NCBI GenBank assembly: GCA_003602285.1
Contig: QZVU01000005.1
Span: forward strand, 206,412-270,411
DNA from: Arthrobacter frigidicola
GTDB taxonomy: Bacteria; Actinomycetota; Actinomycetes; Actinomycetales; Micrococcaceae
Direction of reading: 5' to 3'
DNA: 64,000 nucleotides
How positions within the stretch are numbered: the first letter of the stretch is position 1; every line of letters begins with the position of its first letter. The notes beneath the pieces were generated by a model. That model worked only from the letters and a program-made list of their open reading frames with translations. It was not told the origin of the DNA and did no database searches. Below, piece after piece: positions 1 to 7,814 of this stretch. A program made the position numbers and the translations under genes.

Positions 1-157
1 CGCGGCGCACCTGGTAATCGAGGGGATTGAGGGCGGTCGCATGAACGCGCACGCGCACCTGGCGGGGTCCGACCGTCGGGACGGGGACGTCGCGCAGCTC
101 GAAAGCATCGGCACCTCCGAAACGGGCAAGCACAACGGCCTTCATCTGATCAGTCAT
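1..157 (-). CDS. NADP-dependent quinone oxidoreductase (MDR family), N-terminal part only
   Basis: Only the first 52 codons are present; the gene runs off the left edge of the window. The translation opens MTDQMKAVVLARFGGADAFE and continues through a VRVHATALNPLDYQVR segment, which is the hallmark N-terminal GroES-like domain of zinc-independent quinone oxidoreductases and crotonyl-CoA-reductase-like proteins. The ATG at 157 is chosen because a GAGGAA ribosome-binding site lies about 8 bases upstream. It is transcribed away from the acyltransferase gene at 446. The Rossmann domain cannot be seen, so substrate and cofactor are inferred from the family only. Confidence 0.75.
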   Translation of the reverse strand, partial: MTDQMKAVVLARFGGADAFELRDVPVPTVGPRQVRVRVHATALNPLDYQVRR

Positions 158-445
158 AGGGGTGTTCCTCATCGTGGTTCTGGGATCGCGAAGCGCCGGG
201 ACGGGCGGTTCCCTCTCAGTTTTACGGACACGATCTCCAGCCTCCAGTGGCGACAATGCCATTATCCGCAAGGATAGTGACACGCCTGCGCCGTCCCCGG
301 GCGTGGTTCCACCGATGCCTGGGCATCACCGATAGAGAACCAGCCCGGTCGAACCATCCGGACTCATCCCGACAGCGAACCTCACCTAAGCGAACCCAGG
401 GGCAGTACACGGGTTCGACTCACGAGACTCGACGCGGAGGACGCC

Positions 446-1450
446 ATGACTACTTCCACGGACACCCGGATACGGTGGCTGGACAGCTGCCGTGGGGTTG
501 CCATCCTGCTGGTCGTCGTACTCCATGCGGGCGAAGCCCTTCGCATAAGCGTCGGCCCGACTCCGGGCGTCGACCAGTTCAACCTCTTCCTCGAGCCGTT
601 CCGCATGCCCGTGCTGATGTTCCTCTCCGGGACCCTGCTGCCGCAGTCGGTGGCCAAGACCGGGAGGAAGTACTTCGTCGGAAAAATATCCAAGGTGGCC
701 TGGCCGTACGTTCTCTGGTCGCTGATCATTCTCGCTGCAAGCGGCGAGCTCAGCCCTGCGGCAGTGATCCAGGTCTTCCACAATTCGCCGACCTACCTCT
801 GGTACCTCTGGTACATCCTCGTGTTTTACGCCCTTGCCTATCCGCTGCGACGCGTCCCGCCGCTGCTGATCGCCGGCACCGCCGTGGGCGTGTCGTTTCT
901 GCTCACCGACGGCAGCCGCCCGGAGGCCATGGCCTTTCTCTCAGCGTTCTTCTTCCTCGGGGCCTGGTACGCCCAGCATCCGCAGGGAATCACGGGAAGC
1001 ACCGGGAAGCCGTGGGTCCTGGCTGTTGCCGGTGTGAGCGCGGTGACCGTTGGTGGAACGAACGTGGCGGGTTGGCAGGTGCTGTATCAGGGGGAGTTCG
1101 CGTGGGGAGTGGTGGGGGCGCTCGTGGTCGTGTGCTGGTTCTTTCCCCGACTTCCCGCCGGACCGGTGACCACCGCACTCGAATTCGTCGGACGCTACTC
1201 GATCGTGTTCTACGTCGCCCATCTCGGACCGATCATGATCACCCTCGCCCTGGCCGACGCGGTTGGCTCTGCCGGGGCATGGTACGTGCTGCCGCTGCTG
1301 CTGCTGGTTGGCATCGGCGTCCCCCTCGGGCTCGCCTGGATCTATTCAACCCGCGAGCACGCCTCGGTCACTCTGTTGTTCGAGCTGCCCGCGTTGACGC
1401 GACGCGATGAAAAGCGAATAAGCGAAGGGCAACGAACAAGGAGCCTCTGA
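446..1450 (+). CDS. Acyltransferase 3 family integral membrane protein
   Basis: A 334-residue polytopic membrane protein of the acyltransferase-3 family (O-acetylation or acylation of surface polysaccharides, lipids or small molecules). The family signature is visible at the N-terminus: WLDSCRGVAILLVVVLHAGE, with the conserved Arg and the membrane His, followed by a FRMPVLMFLSG segment and about ten hydrophobic helices. The start is supported by a GGAGGA-type site in cgcggaggacgcc. It is a single gene; the 288-base region upstream separates it from the divergent oxidoreductase at 157. The acyl acceptor cannot be told from the sequence. The C-terminus is a short basic tail with no extra SGNH domain, unlike the long OafA-type fusions. 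Confidence 0.85.
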   Translation: MTTSTDTRIRWLDSCRGVAILLVVVLHAGEALRISVGPTPGVDQFNLFLEPFRMPVLMFLSGTLLPQSVAKTGRKYFVGKISKVAWPYVLWSLIILAASGELSPAAVIQVFHNSPTYLWYLWYILVFYALAYPLRRVPPLLIAGTAVGVSFLLTDGSRPEAMAFLSAFFFLGAWYAQHPQGITGSTGKPWVLAVAGVSAVTVGGTNVAGWQVLYQGEFAWGVVGALVVVCWFFPRLPAGPVTTALEFVGRYSIVFYVAHLGPIMITLALADAVGSAGAWYVLPLLLLVGIGVPLGLAWIYSTREHASVTLLFELPALTRRDEKRISEGQRTRSL

Positions 1451-1775
1451 GTTAGTGCAGAAGCCCCCGAGTCAGTGGCCTGCTGAATACCGCTGCAATT
1501 TCTGGTCCCGGATCGCGAGCACCATGGCGAAAGCCTCGGGCGGAAGCTAGAGTTGGGAACCGGTCCGGCATCATTTCGATGGACCACAGCAGAGAGCGGA
1601 GGTGTTTTTTGATGACTGTCATTGCCGTGCGCCCCCGGCGCCTTGAAACCATCAAATCAACCACCCCCGTCTCCAGCTTCCGTACCGCGTAGGGCACTGC
1701 CCGCGGAACGCCACAACACCTTGGGCCTTTGCCCGGTAGTGGCCGGTGCTCGGGGACTCTTCCCGAGGTATTCCA
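1451..1775. other. Intergenic region upstream of rsgA
   Basis: About 325 bases with no convincing coding sequence on either strand. It must hold the terminator of the acyltransferase gene and the rsgA promoter, but I see no strong hairpin or consensus promoter. Confidence 0.4.
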
Positions 1776-2945
1776 GTGAAAAATTCTTCAGGCCATGGCC
1801 TAAACAGTCTTAGTGCATCCAGATCAGATCGCACCGGGCCAACCCTTTACGGCTATAACCCCGTCGTCGCGCGTCACTTCGACGAAAACCCGCCGCCTGA
1901 TTCCAGCGCGGACAAATACTGCGAGCCGGGCCGTGTGGTGCGGGTCGACCGCAGTCTGGTCCTCGTGGCGGTGGGCGTGGACCTCCTGCACCTTCCCTAC
2001 CCGCTTGACGCCGGCGTGCCGGCCACTGGCGACTGGGTTTGGATAGGACCCAACCGCGCGGGTGATCGCCAGATTCTTGCAGTGCTGCCCCGGCGTTCGG
2101 AGCTCAGCCGGAAGCGCGCCTTCGAGGACTCCTCAGCCGCCCAGGTCCTGGCTGCCAACATCGACGTGATCGGCGTGGTGGTTCCGGTTGACCGGCCGCT
2201 CACGCACAACCGTCTCGAACGGACGCTCGTCGCCGCCTGGGACTCAGGCGCCGTTCCCCTGGTGATTGTCACCAAGGCGGACCTGGCGCACGTGGCGGAT
2301 GACATCGTCGGGCAGGTCATCCTGCAGGCGGCAGGTGTCGACGTGGTCAGCACCTCCGCGGAAAACGGGGACGGGATCGAGGACCTGTTGGCACATCTTC
2401 CGCAGCGCAGCACGCTTGTCCTCCTGGGGCCCTCCGGCGCAGGTAAATCCACACTCATCAACGCCCTGGTTGGCCACAACGTGCAGCACACAGGCGAAGT
2501 CCGCTCCGGCGACTTCAGGGGCAAGCACACCACAACCTCCCGGGAGCTCATACCGCTGGCGGACGGCACTGTCCTCATGGACACTCCCGGCGTCCGTGGA
2601 TTCGGGCTTTTCGACGCCGACGACGGCATGGAGCAGATGTTCGGGGATGTGGAGGAACTCGCCAGCCTCTGCCGGTTTGCCGATTGCGCCCATCAACAGG
2701 AACCCGGCTGCGCCGTGCAGGCCGCCCTCGCGGACGGCACACTCGAGGACCGGCGCTGGAACAACTACCTGAAACTCCAACGCGAAATGGCCGCGCTGGC
2801 CCGCCGCAAGGATGCCGCAGCCACCCGGGCATACCAGCGTGAGTGGCACCAGAAAGTGGTCGGAGGAGGGAAATCGCAGCGTTCCGCAGAACGCGCCAGA
2901 TCAGAGCGGGAGGATGAGCAGCGGTCAAAGCGGAAGCGGCGCTGA
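1776..2945 (+). CDS. rsgA: Ribosome small-subunit-dependent GTPase A (RsgA)
   Basis: RsgA (YjeQ) is a circularly permuted GTPase that checks late maturation of the 30S subunit. The motifs appear in the permuted order: G4 as TKAD near residue 165, G1/Walker A GPSGAGKST near 217 and G3 DTPG near 268, followed by a zinc-binding Cys/His cluster at about 298-314 (C-x5-C-x-H-x5-C). An OB-like domain precedes the GTPase domain and the C-terminus is very basic (KRKRR), fitting rRNA contact. The length of 389 is slightly longer than the usual 300-350 residues because of N- and C-terminal extensions typical of actinobacteria. The GTG at 1776 is preferred over the ATG at 1746 because CGAGG lies 7 bases upstream of it. 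Confidence 0.93.
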   Translation: MKNSSGHGLNSLSASRSDRTGPTLYGYNPVVARHFDENPPPDSSADKYCEPGRVVRVDRSLVLVAVGVDLLHLPYPLDAGVPATGDWVWIGPNRAGDRQILAVLPRRSELSRKRAFEDSSAAQVLAANIDVIGVVVPVDRPLTHNRLERTLVAAWDSGAVPLVIVTKADLAHVADDIVGQVILQAAGVDVVSTSAENGDGIEDLLAHLPQRSTLVLLGPSGAGKSTLINALVGHNVQHTGEVRSGDFRGKHTTTSRELIPLADGTVLMDTPGVRGFGLFDADDGMEQMFGDVEELASLCRFADCAHQQEPGCAVQAALADGTLEDRRWNNYLKLQREMAALARRKDAAATRAYQREWHQKVVGGGKSQRSAERARSEREDEQRSKRKRR

Positions 2946-3116
2946 GCCGCTGCACCTGCATGCCCCCGGAGCGGGCCCCCTTGGCCTCTGCTCTCCGCTG
3001 CGCTTCACGCCTCCTGCCGGGCCGGTCGGGTACCTCTGGTGTCGGGGCATGAAGGGAGTGGCGGCTTCGTGGCGCGTGCATGGCGCTGTGAACAGTCGTC
3101 TTTGGGGGTACCCGCA

Positions 3117-3166
3117 GCAGCGTGAGAAAGGCCCCGCCGTTGCGGGCAGGGCCTTTCTCACGCTGC
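3117..3166. terminator. Strong bidirectional terminator between rsgA and enoyl-CoA hydratase
   Basis: A perfect 18-bp inverted repeat (arms 3117-3134 and 3149-3166, starting GCAGCGTGAGAAAGG) around a 14-base loop. It sits between two convergent genes, so it can stop transcription from both sides. No long T-run follows, but the stem is long and GC-rich. Confidence 0.8.
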
Positions 3167-3183
3167 ACTACTTCGGTCGATGC

Positions 3184-4125
3184 CTAGATGCTGTTGGAAA
3201 TGCGTTCGTAATCCAGTTCACCTTCGCGGGTCTGGACGCCGGCGGCAAGGAGCTTGTCGGCCAGCTCGAAAACTTCGTCGCCGAATGCCGCGTACAGGGA
3301 AGTGTTTTCCACCGCATAGGTCTCCAACGGCACTGCCGGCGCCATGGCGTTGACGGTTGTCTTGACTGCATCAAGAACTTCCGGGCGAAGCCGCGCGATG
3401 CGACGCGCAAGAGCATCAACGTGTGCGTCGATCTCGTCGGCGGGCAGGGCCCGGTTGATGAGGCCGTACCGCTCGGCCAGCTCCGCGTCGACAAGTTCAG
3501 CACCCAGGATGAGTTCCAGGCTTCGGGCACGGCCAATGAGGCGGGTCATATTCACTGTGCCGCCGCCGCCGGGAAGAATGCCCATCTGAACCTCGGGCTG
3601 GGCCTGTCCGGACCTGCCGATCGCCGCGAACCGCATGTCGAGGCTCATGAGGAACTCATTGCCCGCGCCACGGGCGAAACCTGCAAGCTTGCCGATCGTT
3701 ACCTGGGGAAGGTTCCGCACGTCCTCGCTCAAAGCCTGGAGGATGTTCAGGCCCTCTGGGACATCCCAGCCCGGTGCGGCCGCGATGGCCGCTTTGGTGG
3801 CCGCCGGAAGGGCCTCGGGATCTGTCAGATAGCCCATGTCCCCATGAGCGATGAAGAACTCCGGATCGGCCGACTGGAACACGATGACCCGGACAGCGGT
3901 GTCACTGTGCACCTGATAGAGGAATCCGCGCAGCGAGGGCAGCAGGACACCATCCATGAGGTTCAGGGGCGGATGATCCAGTGTCACCGTGGCGATTCCT
4001 GCGTTGATGGAAATGTGGAGTCCAGGCAGATTGTCGTAAGTCAAAATATCTCGATTCAAAGGGGCCGCACGCAGCCAAGGGGTGGAGACACCGCACCATG
4101 GGCACTCCGGCGTCAAACCTGACAC
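3184..4125 (-). CDS. Enoyl-CoA hydratase/isomerase family protein
   Basis: A 313-residue crotonase-fold protein. Visible family features are IATVTLDHPPLNLMD near the N-terminus, FIAHGDMGYL in the first oxyanion-hole region, the KLAGFARGAGNEFLMSLDMR segment carrying the second oxyanion glycine, and PEVQMGILPGGGGTVNMTRL. The catalytic Glu pair of true hydratases is not clearly conserved, so the reaction (hydration, isomerisation or other CoA chemistry) is open. The GTG at 4125 lies 8 bases after a good minus-strand -10 (TATACT, 4139-4134), so a leaderless start fits; a shorter protein starting about 25 residues later is the alternative. The gene is divergent from the TetR gene at 4182 and is probably its target. 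Confidence 0.8.
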   Translation of the reverse strand: MSGLTPECPWCGVSTPWLRAAPLNRDILTYDNLPGLHISINAGIATVTLDHPPLNLMDGVLLPSLRGFLYQVHSDTAVRVIVFQSADPEFFIAHGDMGYLTDPEALPAATKAAIAAAPGWDVPEGLNILQALSEDVRNLPQVTIGKLAGFARGAGNEFLMSLDMRFAAIGRSGQAQPEVQMGILPGGGGTVNMTRLIGRARSLELILGAELVDAELAERYGLINRALPADEIDAHVDALARRIARLRPEVLDAVKTTVNAMAPAVPLETYAVENTSLYAAFGDEVFELADKLLAAGVQTREGELDYERISNSI

Positions 4126-4175
4126 TGAGTATCAGTATAGCGCTTGTGTCTCATTCGTGAAACACAGGGTACGAT
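4124..4175. promoter_or_regulatory. Divergent promoter/operator region, enoyl-CoA hydratase and TetR
   Basis: Two inverted repeats lie in the gap. A 22-bp one at 4145-4166 (TGTGTCTCA, 4-base centre, TGAAACACA) has a single mismatched pair, and ACTGA-GTA-TCAGT is at 4124-4136. A minus-strand -10 TATACT (4139-4134) and a plus-strand -10 TACGAT (4170-4175) flank the larger repeat, so one bound TetR dimer could shut both promoters. Confidence 0.6.
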
Positions 4176-4181
4176 TGAAAC

Positions 4182-4787
4182 ATGTCTCCCAGTCCTGTCA
4201 GTGTCCGAGCCCTCAGCAGGCACGCAGTCCGAGCCGAGCTCGCACGAGTTGCGTTCAACGAGTTCTGCGCAACCGGCTTCAACCAGGTCACTTTTGCTGA
4301 CCTCGCGGGCGCTACCGGAGTGTCCCGAAGCACGTTTCTGCGGTACTTCACGAACAAGGAAGACGTCGTCCTGTTCCTCTTCGATCCGATCGGAGACACC
4401 ATCGTCGAAGCCTTGGCCTCCGATTCCCGGTCGGACGATGACTGGCATGCCCTGCGGCGCGCTCTGAATCCGGTCGTGGACTTCCTCATGCGGGACACAA
4501 GCGAAGTCCTGGCATTCCTGGATTTGATCTACGAGACCCCGGCACTCAGCGCCCGGTTCCGGGAGAAGCAGTTCGACTGGCGGCCGAATATTGTCCGCGA
4601 ACTGCAACAAACCTCTGCCGCGCCGGATGCGCCAATCGTCACTTCGGTTCGAGTAGCGGCGGCGATGGAATGCTTTGCGGCGGCGTTGGCGGTGTGGAGG
4701 GAATCAGAAGGACGGGAGGACCTCTCGACGCTGATCGACACCTCCTTCAACGCCCTGGATCCCACCATCGCGGCTCAGACCGGATAG
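4182..4787 (+). CDS. TetR family transcriptional regulator
   Basis: A 201-residue one-component repressor. The N-terminal helix-turn-helix is clear: FNEFCATGFNQVTFADLAG followed by ATGVSRSTFLRYFTNKEDVV at residues about 25-65. The C-terminal ligand-binding half carries no motif I recognise beyond the TetR_C all-helical pattern. The ATG starts 6 bases after a TACGAT -10 and has no ribosome-binding site, so the transcript is probably leaderless. It is divergent from the enoyl-CoA hydratase gene, and an imperfect 22-bp palindrome in between is the likely operator, so a CoA ester or fatty acid is a reasonable guess for the ligand. Confidence 0.88.
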   Translation: MSPSPVSVRALSRHAVRAELARVAFNEFCATGFNQVTFADLAGATGVSRSTFLRYFTNKEDVVLFLFDPIGDTIVEALASDSRSDDDWHALRRALNPVVDFLMRDTSEVLAFLDLIYETPALSARFREKQFDWRPNIVRELQQTSAAPDAPIVTSVRVAAAMECFAAALAVWRESEGREDLSTLIDTSFNALDPTIAAQTG

Positions 4788-4828
4788 CCGGCTGCGCCGC
4801 CGTCCGGCGCCTCATGGGACCATATGGT

Positions 4829-5038
4829 ATGGGCGAAAACGACAGCGCACGTAATGAAGGGCCACCTCCGCGGACCGGGGTGAACGATCACGCCTGGGAG
4901 CGGGAACACCGCCATCCAACTGCTGAGCAGGCCAAGGCCATTGTCTACCGCCGCAGGGATGCCGAGGCGAAACTAAGGCAGCACCAGCAGGAGGCCCGGC
5001 ATAAGGCCGACGAAGAACCGGAAGGGCACGACGAGTAG
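4829..5038 (+). CDS. Small charged hypothetical protein
   Basis: A 69-residue hydrophilic protein (MGENDSARNEGPPPRTG) rich in Arg, Glu, His and Gln, with a C-terminal helix likely to be a short coiled coil (AKAIVYRRRDAEAKLRQHQQ). It has no transmembrane segment and I do not recognise a family. An in-frame ATG at 4814 would add 5 residues; neither start has a convincing ribosome-binding site. It lies between the TetR gene and the EAL-domain gene on the same strand. Confidence 0.45.
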   Translation: MGENDSARNEGPPPRTGVNDHAWEREHRHPTAEQAKAIVYRRRDAEAKLRQHQQEARHKADEEPEGHDE

Positions 5039-5191
5039 GGACGCTCCTTCGGCTCGGGCTCCAAGAATCGGAGATATTCCATCGAGGGGAACGTCCGGCG
5101 GCCGCCCGCCACCGGCCTTGAAGTCGCCCTCCGCCCGGATTTGGCGTCGTATATGTCCTATGGTGGACGAATCCTCGGAGGGAGCACCTGC

Positions 5192-5977
5192 ATGGCATGC
5201 GAAAGTTGCGCGGCATCGTTGAAACCCGGCTTTGATTTCAGCATGGCCTTTCAGCCCATTTATGACGCGGTGAGTGCGCGCATATGGGGCTACGAGGCGT
5301 TGGTCCGGGGTGTGTCTGGTGAGGGTGCTTCTGAGATCCTGTCGAAAATCTCACCGGAACAGCGCTACCGCTTTGACCAGGACTGCCGCGTCAAGGCGAT
5401 CGAGCTGGCATCGCGCCTGTTTCCGGTGGGCGAGGATTTGAAGCTGTCGATCAACTTCATGCCGAACGCGGTCTATGAACCGGCAGCATGCCTGCGGGCG
5501 ACGCTGCGTGCCGCCGCGCGGTGCAGTTTTCCCACGTCGTCCATCATGTTCGAGTTCACCGAGAACGAAGAGGTCACGGACACCGTGCACCTCACGAACA
5601 TCATCACCGAATACCGCAGGCACGGTTTTACCACCGCCATCGATGACTTCGGTGCCGGTCATGCCGGCTTGGGGCTCCTGGTCGAATTCCAGCCGGATCT
5701 GATCAAGATCGACATGAAGCTTGTCCGGGGAATCGATACCAGCCCGGCCCGACGCGCCGTGGTCACGGGCATCGTAACCATCGCGGAGGAGCTGGGCATT
5801 TCGGTGCTCGCCGAGGGCGTAGAAACGGAGGCGGAGTTCCTGTTCCTGAGAGCGGTTGGTATCCGCCTGTTTCAGGGGTACTGGTTCGCGGAACCAGCAT
5901 TCGAGCAACTACCGCAGGTCGCGCCCTCCACTGTCCGCCGGATGGTGCTCAGCGCTTCTGCCCGCTCTCGGAATTGA
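5192..5977 (+). CDS. Stand-alone EAL-domain protein (probable c-di-GMP phosphodiesterase)
   Basis: A 261-residue protein made almost wholly of an EAL domain, which hydrolyses c-di-GMP to pGpG. Catalytic signatures are present: YEALVRG (the EAL motif) near residue 34, SINFMPNAV, EFTENEEV, IDDFGAGHAGL (DDFGAG loop), IKIDMKLVRG, VLAEGVETEAE and FQGYWFAEP. With the metal- and catalytic residues kept, it is likely active. The N-terminus MACESCAASLKPG has a Cys-x2-Cys pair not seen in the domain itself. The start at 5192 is set by GGAGGGAG 8 bases upstream. The 3' end overlaps the convergent peptidase E gene by 29 bp. Confidence 0.88.
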   Translation: MACESCAASLKPGFDFSMAFQPIYDAVSARIWGYEALVRGVSGEGASEILSKISPEQRYRFDQDCRVKAIELASRLFPVGEDLKLSINFMPNAVYEPAACLRATLRAAARCSFPTSSIMFEFTENEEVTDTVHLTNIITEYRRHGFTTAIDDFGAGHAGLGLLVEFQPDLIKIDMKLVRGIDTSPARRAVVTGIVTIAEELGISVLAEGVETEAEFLFLRAVGIRLFQGYWFAEPAFEQLPQVAPSTVRRMVLSASARSRN

Positions 5978-6632
5978 ACTGCTGCCAGCGCCCTTCGGAG
6001 ATGATTTCTACACTGCCATCAACGACGGAGATCGCCGTTTGGTCATCGATCGCATAGGCGGGTCCACCAATATCCCTGGCCCACTGACGCGCGCTCTCGG
6101 ACGTGTTCGCGGACCACCCCGGATAATCCAGATGAGGGAAGATTGAAAACTCCACCACACCGAGCGCTTCGTCGCCCCCGCTGGGGTTCCAGTCCGAGAA
6201 TTGCGCGCCGATTCGCGGAGTCATCACCATGCTCCCAGCGCTCATCCCGACCCAGACGGTGTCCGGAAGGGACGGCAGCAGATCTGCCAGACCCGACTGT
6301 CGCATCCAATGCGCGAGGTAGGTTGCCTCTCCCCCATCCACCAGGAGAACATCCGCTTCCAGCACCCAGGGCAGCCAGCGGCTTTCTGCAATGCTTGGTA
6401 ATGCCGTCAACTCCAGCACGCCGACCGACTTCCAGCCCAGCTCGAGCAGACCCTGCCGACCGGGCCCGGCCAGTGTCATCCACACCGTCTGCGGTGAGCA
6501 CATGGGATGCGCCCATTGCGCGGTCGGGATGAAGAGGGCCTTGCAGGCCTCGATCGGCTTGCCGAGCATCTCCACCAGCATCCCTCGGATCGACGTATTG
6601 GTGACGCCTCCAGAGGTCAGCAGAAGCCTCAT
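5949..6632 (-). CDS. Peptidase E-like protein (peptidase S51, type 1 glutamine-amidotransferase fold)
   Basis: A 227-residue protein of the S51/cyanophycinase group. The fold markers are MRLLLTSGGVTN at the start, a DVLLVDGGEATYL strand-turn and the nucleophile elbow VGMSAGSMVMTPR carrying the catalytic Ser, with a downstream FPHLDYPGW His. The family includes alpha-aspartyl dipeptidases (PepE), cytoplasmic enzymes of peptide turnover. The ATG at 6632 is preferred because AAGGAA lies just upstream; an ATG nine codons earlier is less likely. It overlaps the EAL gene tail-to-tail. Confidence 0.82.
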   Translation of the reverse strand: MRLLLTSGGVTNTSIRGMLVEMLGKPIEACKALFIPTAQWAHPMCSPQTVWMTLAGPGRQGLLELGWKSVGVLELTALPSIAESRWLPWVLEADVLLVDGGEATYLAHWMRQSGLADLLPSLPDTVWVGMSAGSMVMTPRIGAQFSDWNPSGGDEALGVVEFSIFPHLDYPGWSANTSESARQWARDIGGPAYAIDDQTAISVVDGSVEIISEGRWQQFNSESGQKR

Positions 6633-6713
6633 CGTCAATTCCTTCCCGTCCGAGCACATGGTCCTTCTGGTTCACGGGCCCACAAGGCAGATGTGTGGAC
6701 AGCGGATCCGTAC

Positions 6714-7814
6714 TCAGAGGTATGCGGGGGCCACGGCGAAAACGGCGGTCAGTACGTGCCGTTCGCGCAGCGATACTTCACGCATGAGCCGCGGTGCGTC
6801 CTCGTACGGTACGACGTCGGTCACCAGGTGCTTGCGGATCACATCGCCGTGGGAGCGAAGCAGTCGAACAGTCTCGGCGGAAAGCCTTGCCCTGTCCCAG
6901 TACCCTGCCAGGCCGCGCGGCACCCGGCCGATCTGAGCGCAGCGCAGGTTCAGCCCGTTGTGATGGAACTCCTCCCCCAGCCGAACGGCGTCCGCTCCGC
7001 TGGTATAGAAGGCCAGATCGATGATGGTTCCCTGGGGGCGGGCGGCGCGGAGGGCCGTATGAAGTGCTTCGGCACGCCCGCGGCACTGGAACACGACGTC
7101 GGCGCCCCGGTCCGCCGGCCCGTGGCGCCACCGTGTCTTCAATAGCCTGCCCGGATCGTCGTCAAGGTCCAGGGTGAGGAATCCCAGTTCTTCAGCCAGC
7201 CGGCGGCGGCGCGGGTCCGAGTCCGCGACGGCAACTTCCCGTGCGCCGAGTGAGCGGGCGAACAAGGCGGTCAGAAGCCCGATGGGGCCGGCTCCGGTGA
7301 CCAGCACCTGGCGTCCGTCCACACCGTCGGCGAGGCTACGGACCTGGCCACCGGTTGCCTCGGCTGCGGCATGCAGCAGGCCGTTGGCGCAGATCGGCCC
7401 GAGGTGGGCCACGAAGACGCCGAGCAGCGGGTCGAGGTTGTCCTCCAGCAGCACGAGGTGCTCATTGAGGGGATCCGCGACGTGCGCGGTGGCGTGACCG
7501 TAGGTGGCGGCGAGGATATCCCCCTCCGAGAAGGCGGGGGTGCGCGATTCCGCCACCCGGGCGACCTCCATGTAGCCCAGGCGGCGGATTGGGTAGGCAT
7601 TGTCGGCGGAATCCGGCAGGAACAGGCCCAGATCGGGATCCAGGCGCGACCGCAGCCCCGGGTGATCCCCCTTCACGAAGGCCAGTTCCGTGCCCGCGGA
7701 CAGGCCGGTGACCAGGGTCTCCAGCAGCAGTCCTCCCTCGGGTACGTCGGGCAGGTGTTCCTCGACAATTTCCAGGTGGCCGGCCTCCGGGATGACGACG
7801 TTGCGGCGCCTCAC
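6714..7814 (-). CDS. Zinc-type alcohol dehydrogenase-like MDR protein, lacking the usual zinc ligands
   Basis: A 366-residue MDR-superfamily protein. The Rossmann nucleotide site is QVLVTGAGPIGLLTALFAR followed by an acidic VAVADSD, suggesting NAD(H). The N-terminal half has TGLSAGTELAFVKGD where classic zinc alcohol dehydrogenases have their Cys ligands; this GTE form resembles the BchC/sorbitol-dehydrogenase-like branch. The start is a GTG that overlaps the stop of the upstream Gfo/Idh/MocA gene by 4 bases, so the two are translationally coupled. It is the last gene of the gpgS run. Substrate unknown; a sugar or sugar-derived alcohol is an inference from the neighbours. Confidence 0.8.
   Translation of the reverse strand: MRRRNVVIPEAGHLEIVEEHLPDVPEGGLLLETLVTGLSAGTELAFVKGDHPGLRSRLDPDLGLFLPDSADNAYPIRRLGYMEVARVAESRTPAFSEGDILAATYGHATAHVADPLNEHLVLLEDNLDPLLGVFVAHLGPICANGLLHAAAEATGGQVRSLADGVDGRQVLVTGAGPIGLLTALFARSLGAREVAVADSDPRRRRLAEELGFLTLDLDDDPGRLLKTRWRHGPADRGADVVFQCRGRAEALHTALRAARPQGTIIDLAFYTSGADAVRLGEEFHHNGLNLRCAQIGRVPRGLAGYWDRARLSAETVRLLRSHGDVIRKHLVTDVVPYEDAPRLMREVSLRERHVLTAVFAVAPAYL

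Noticed and set aside
2945-3116. Long minus-strand frames rich in Arg and Pro between rsgA and the terminator
   Set aside because: They run across the terminator and the rsgA gene in the opposite sense and show typical high-GC shadow composition.
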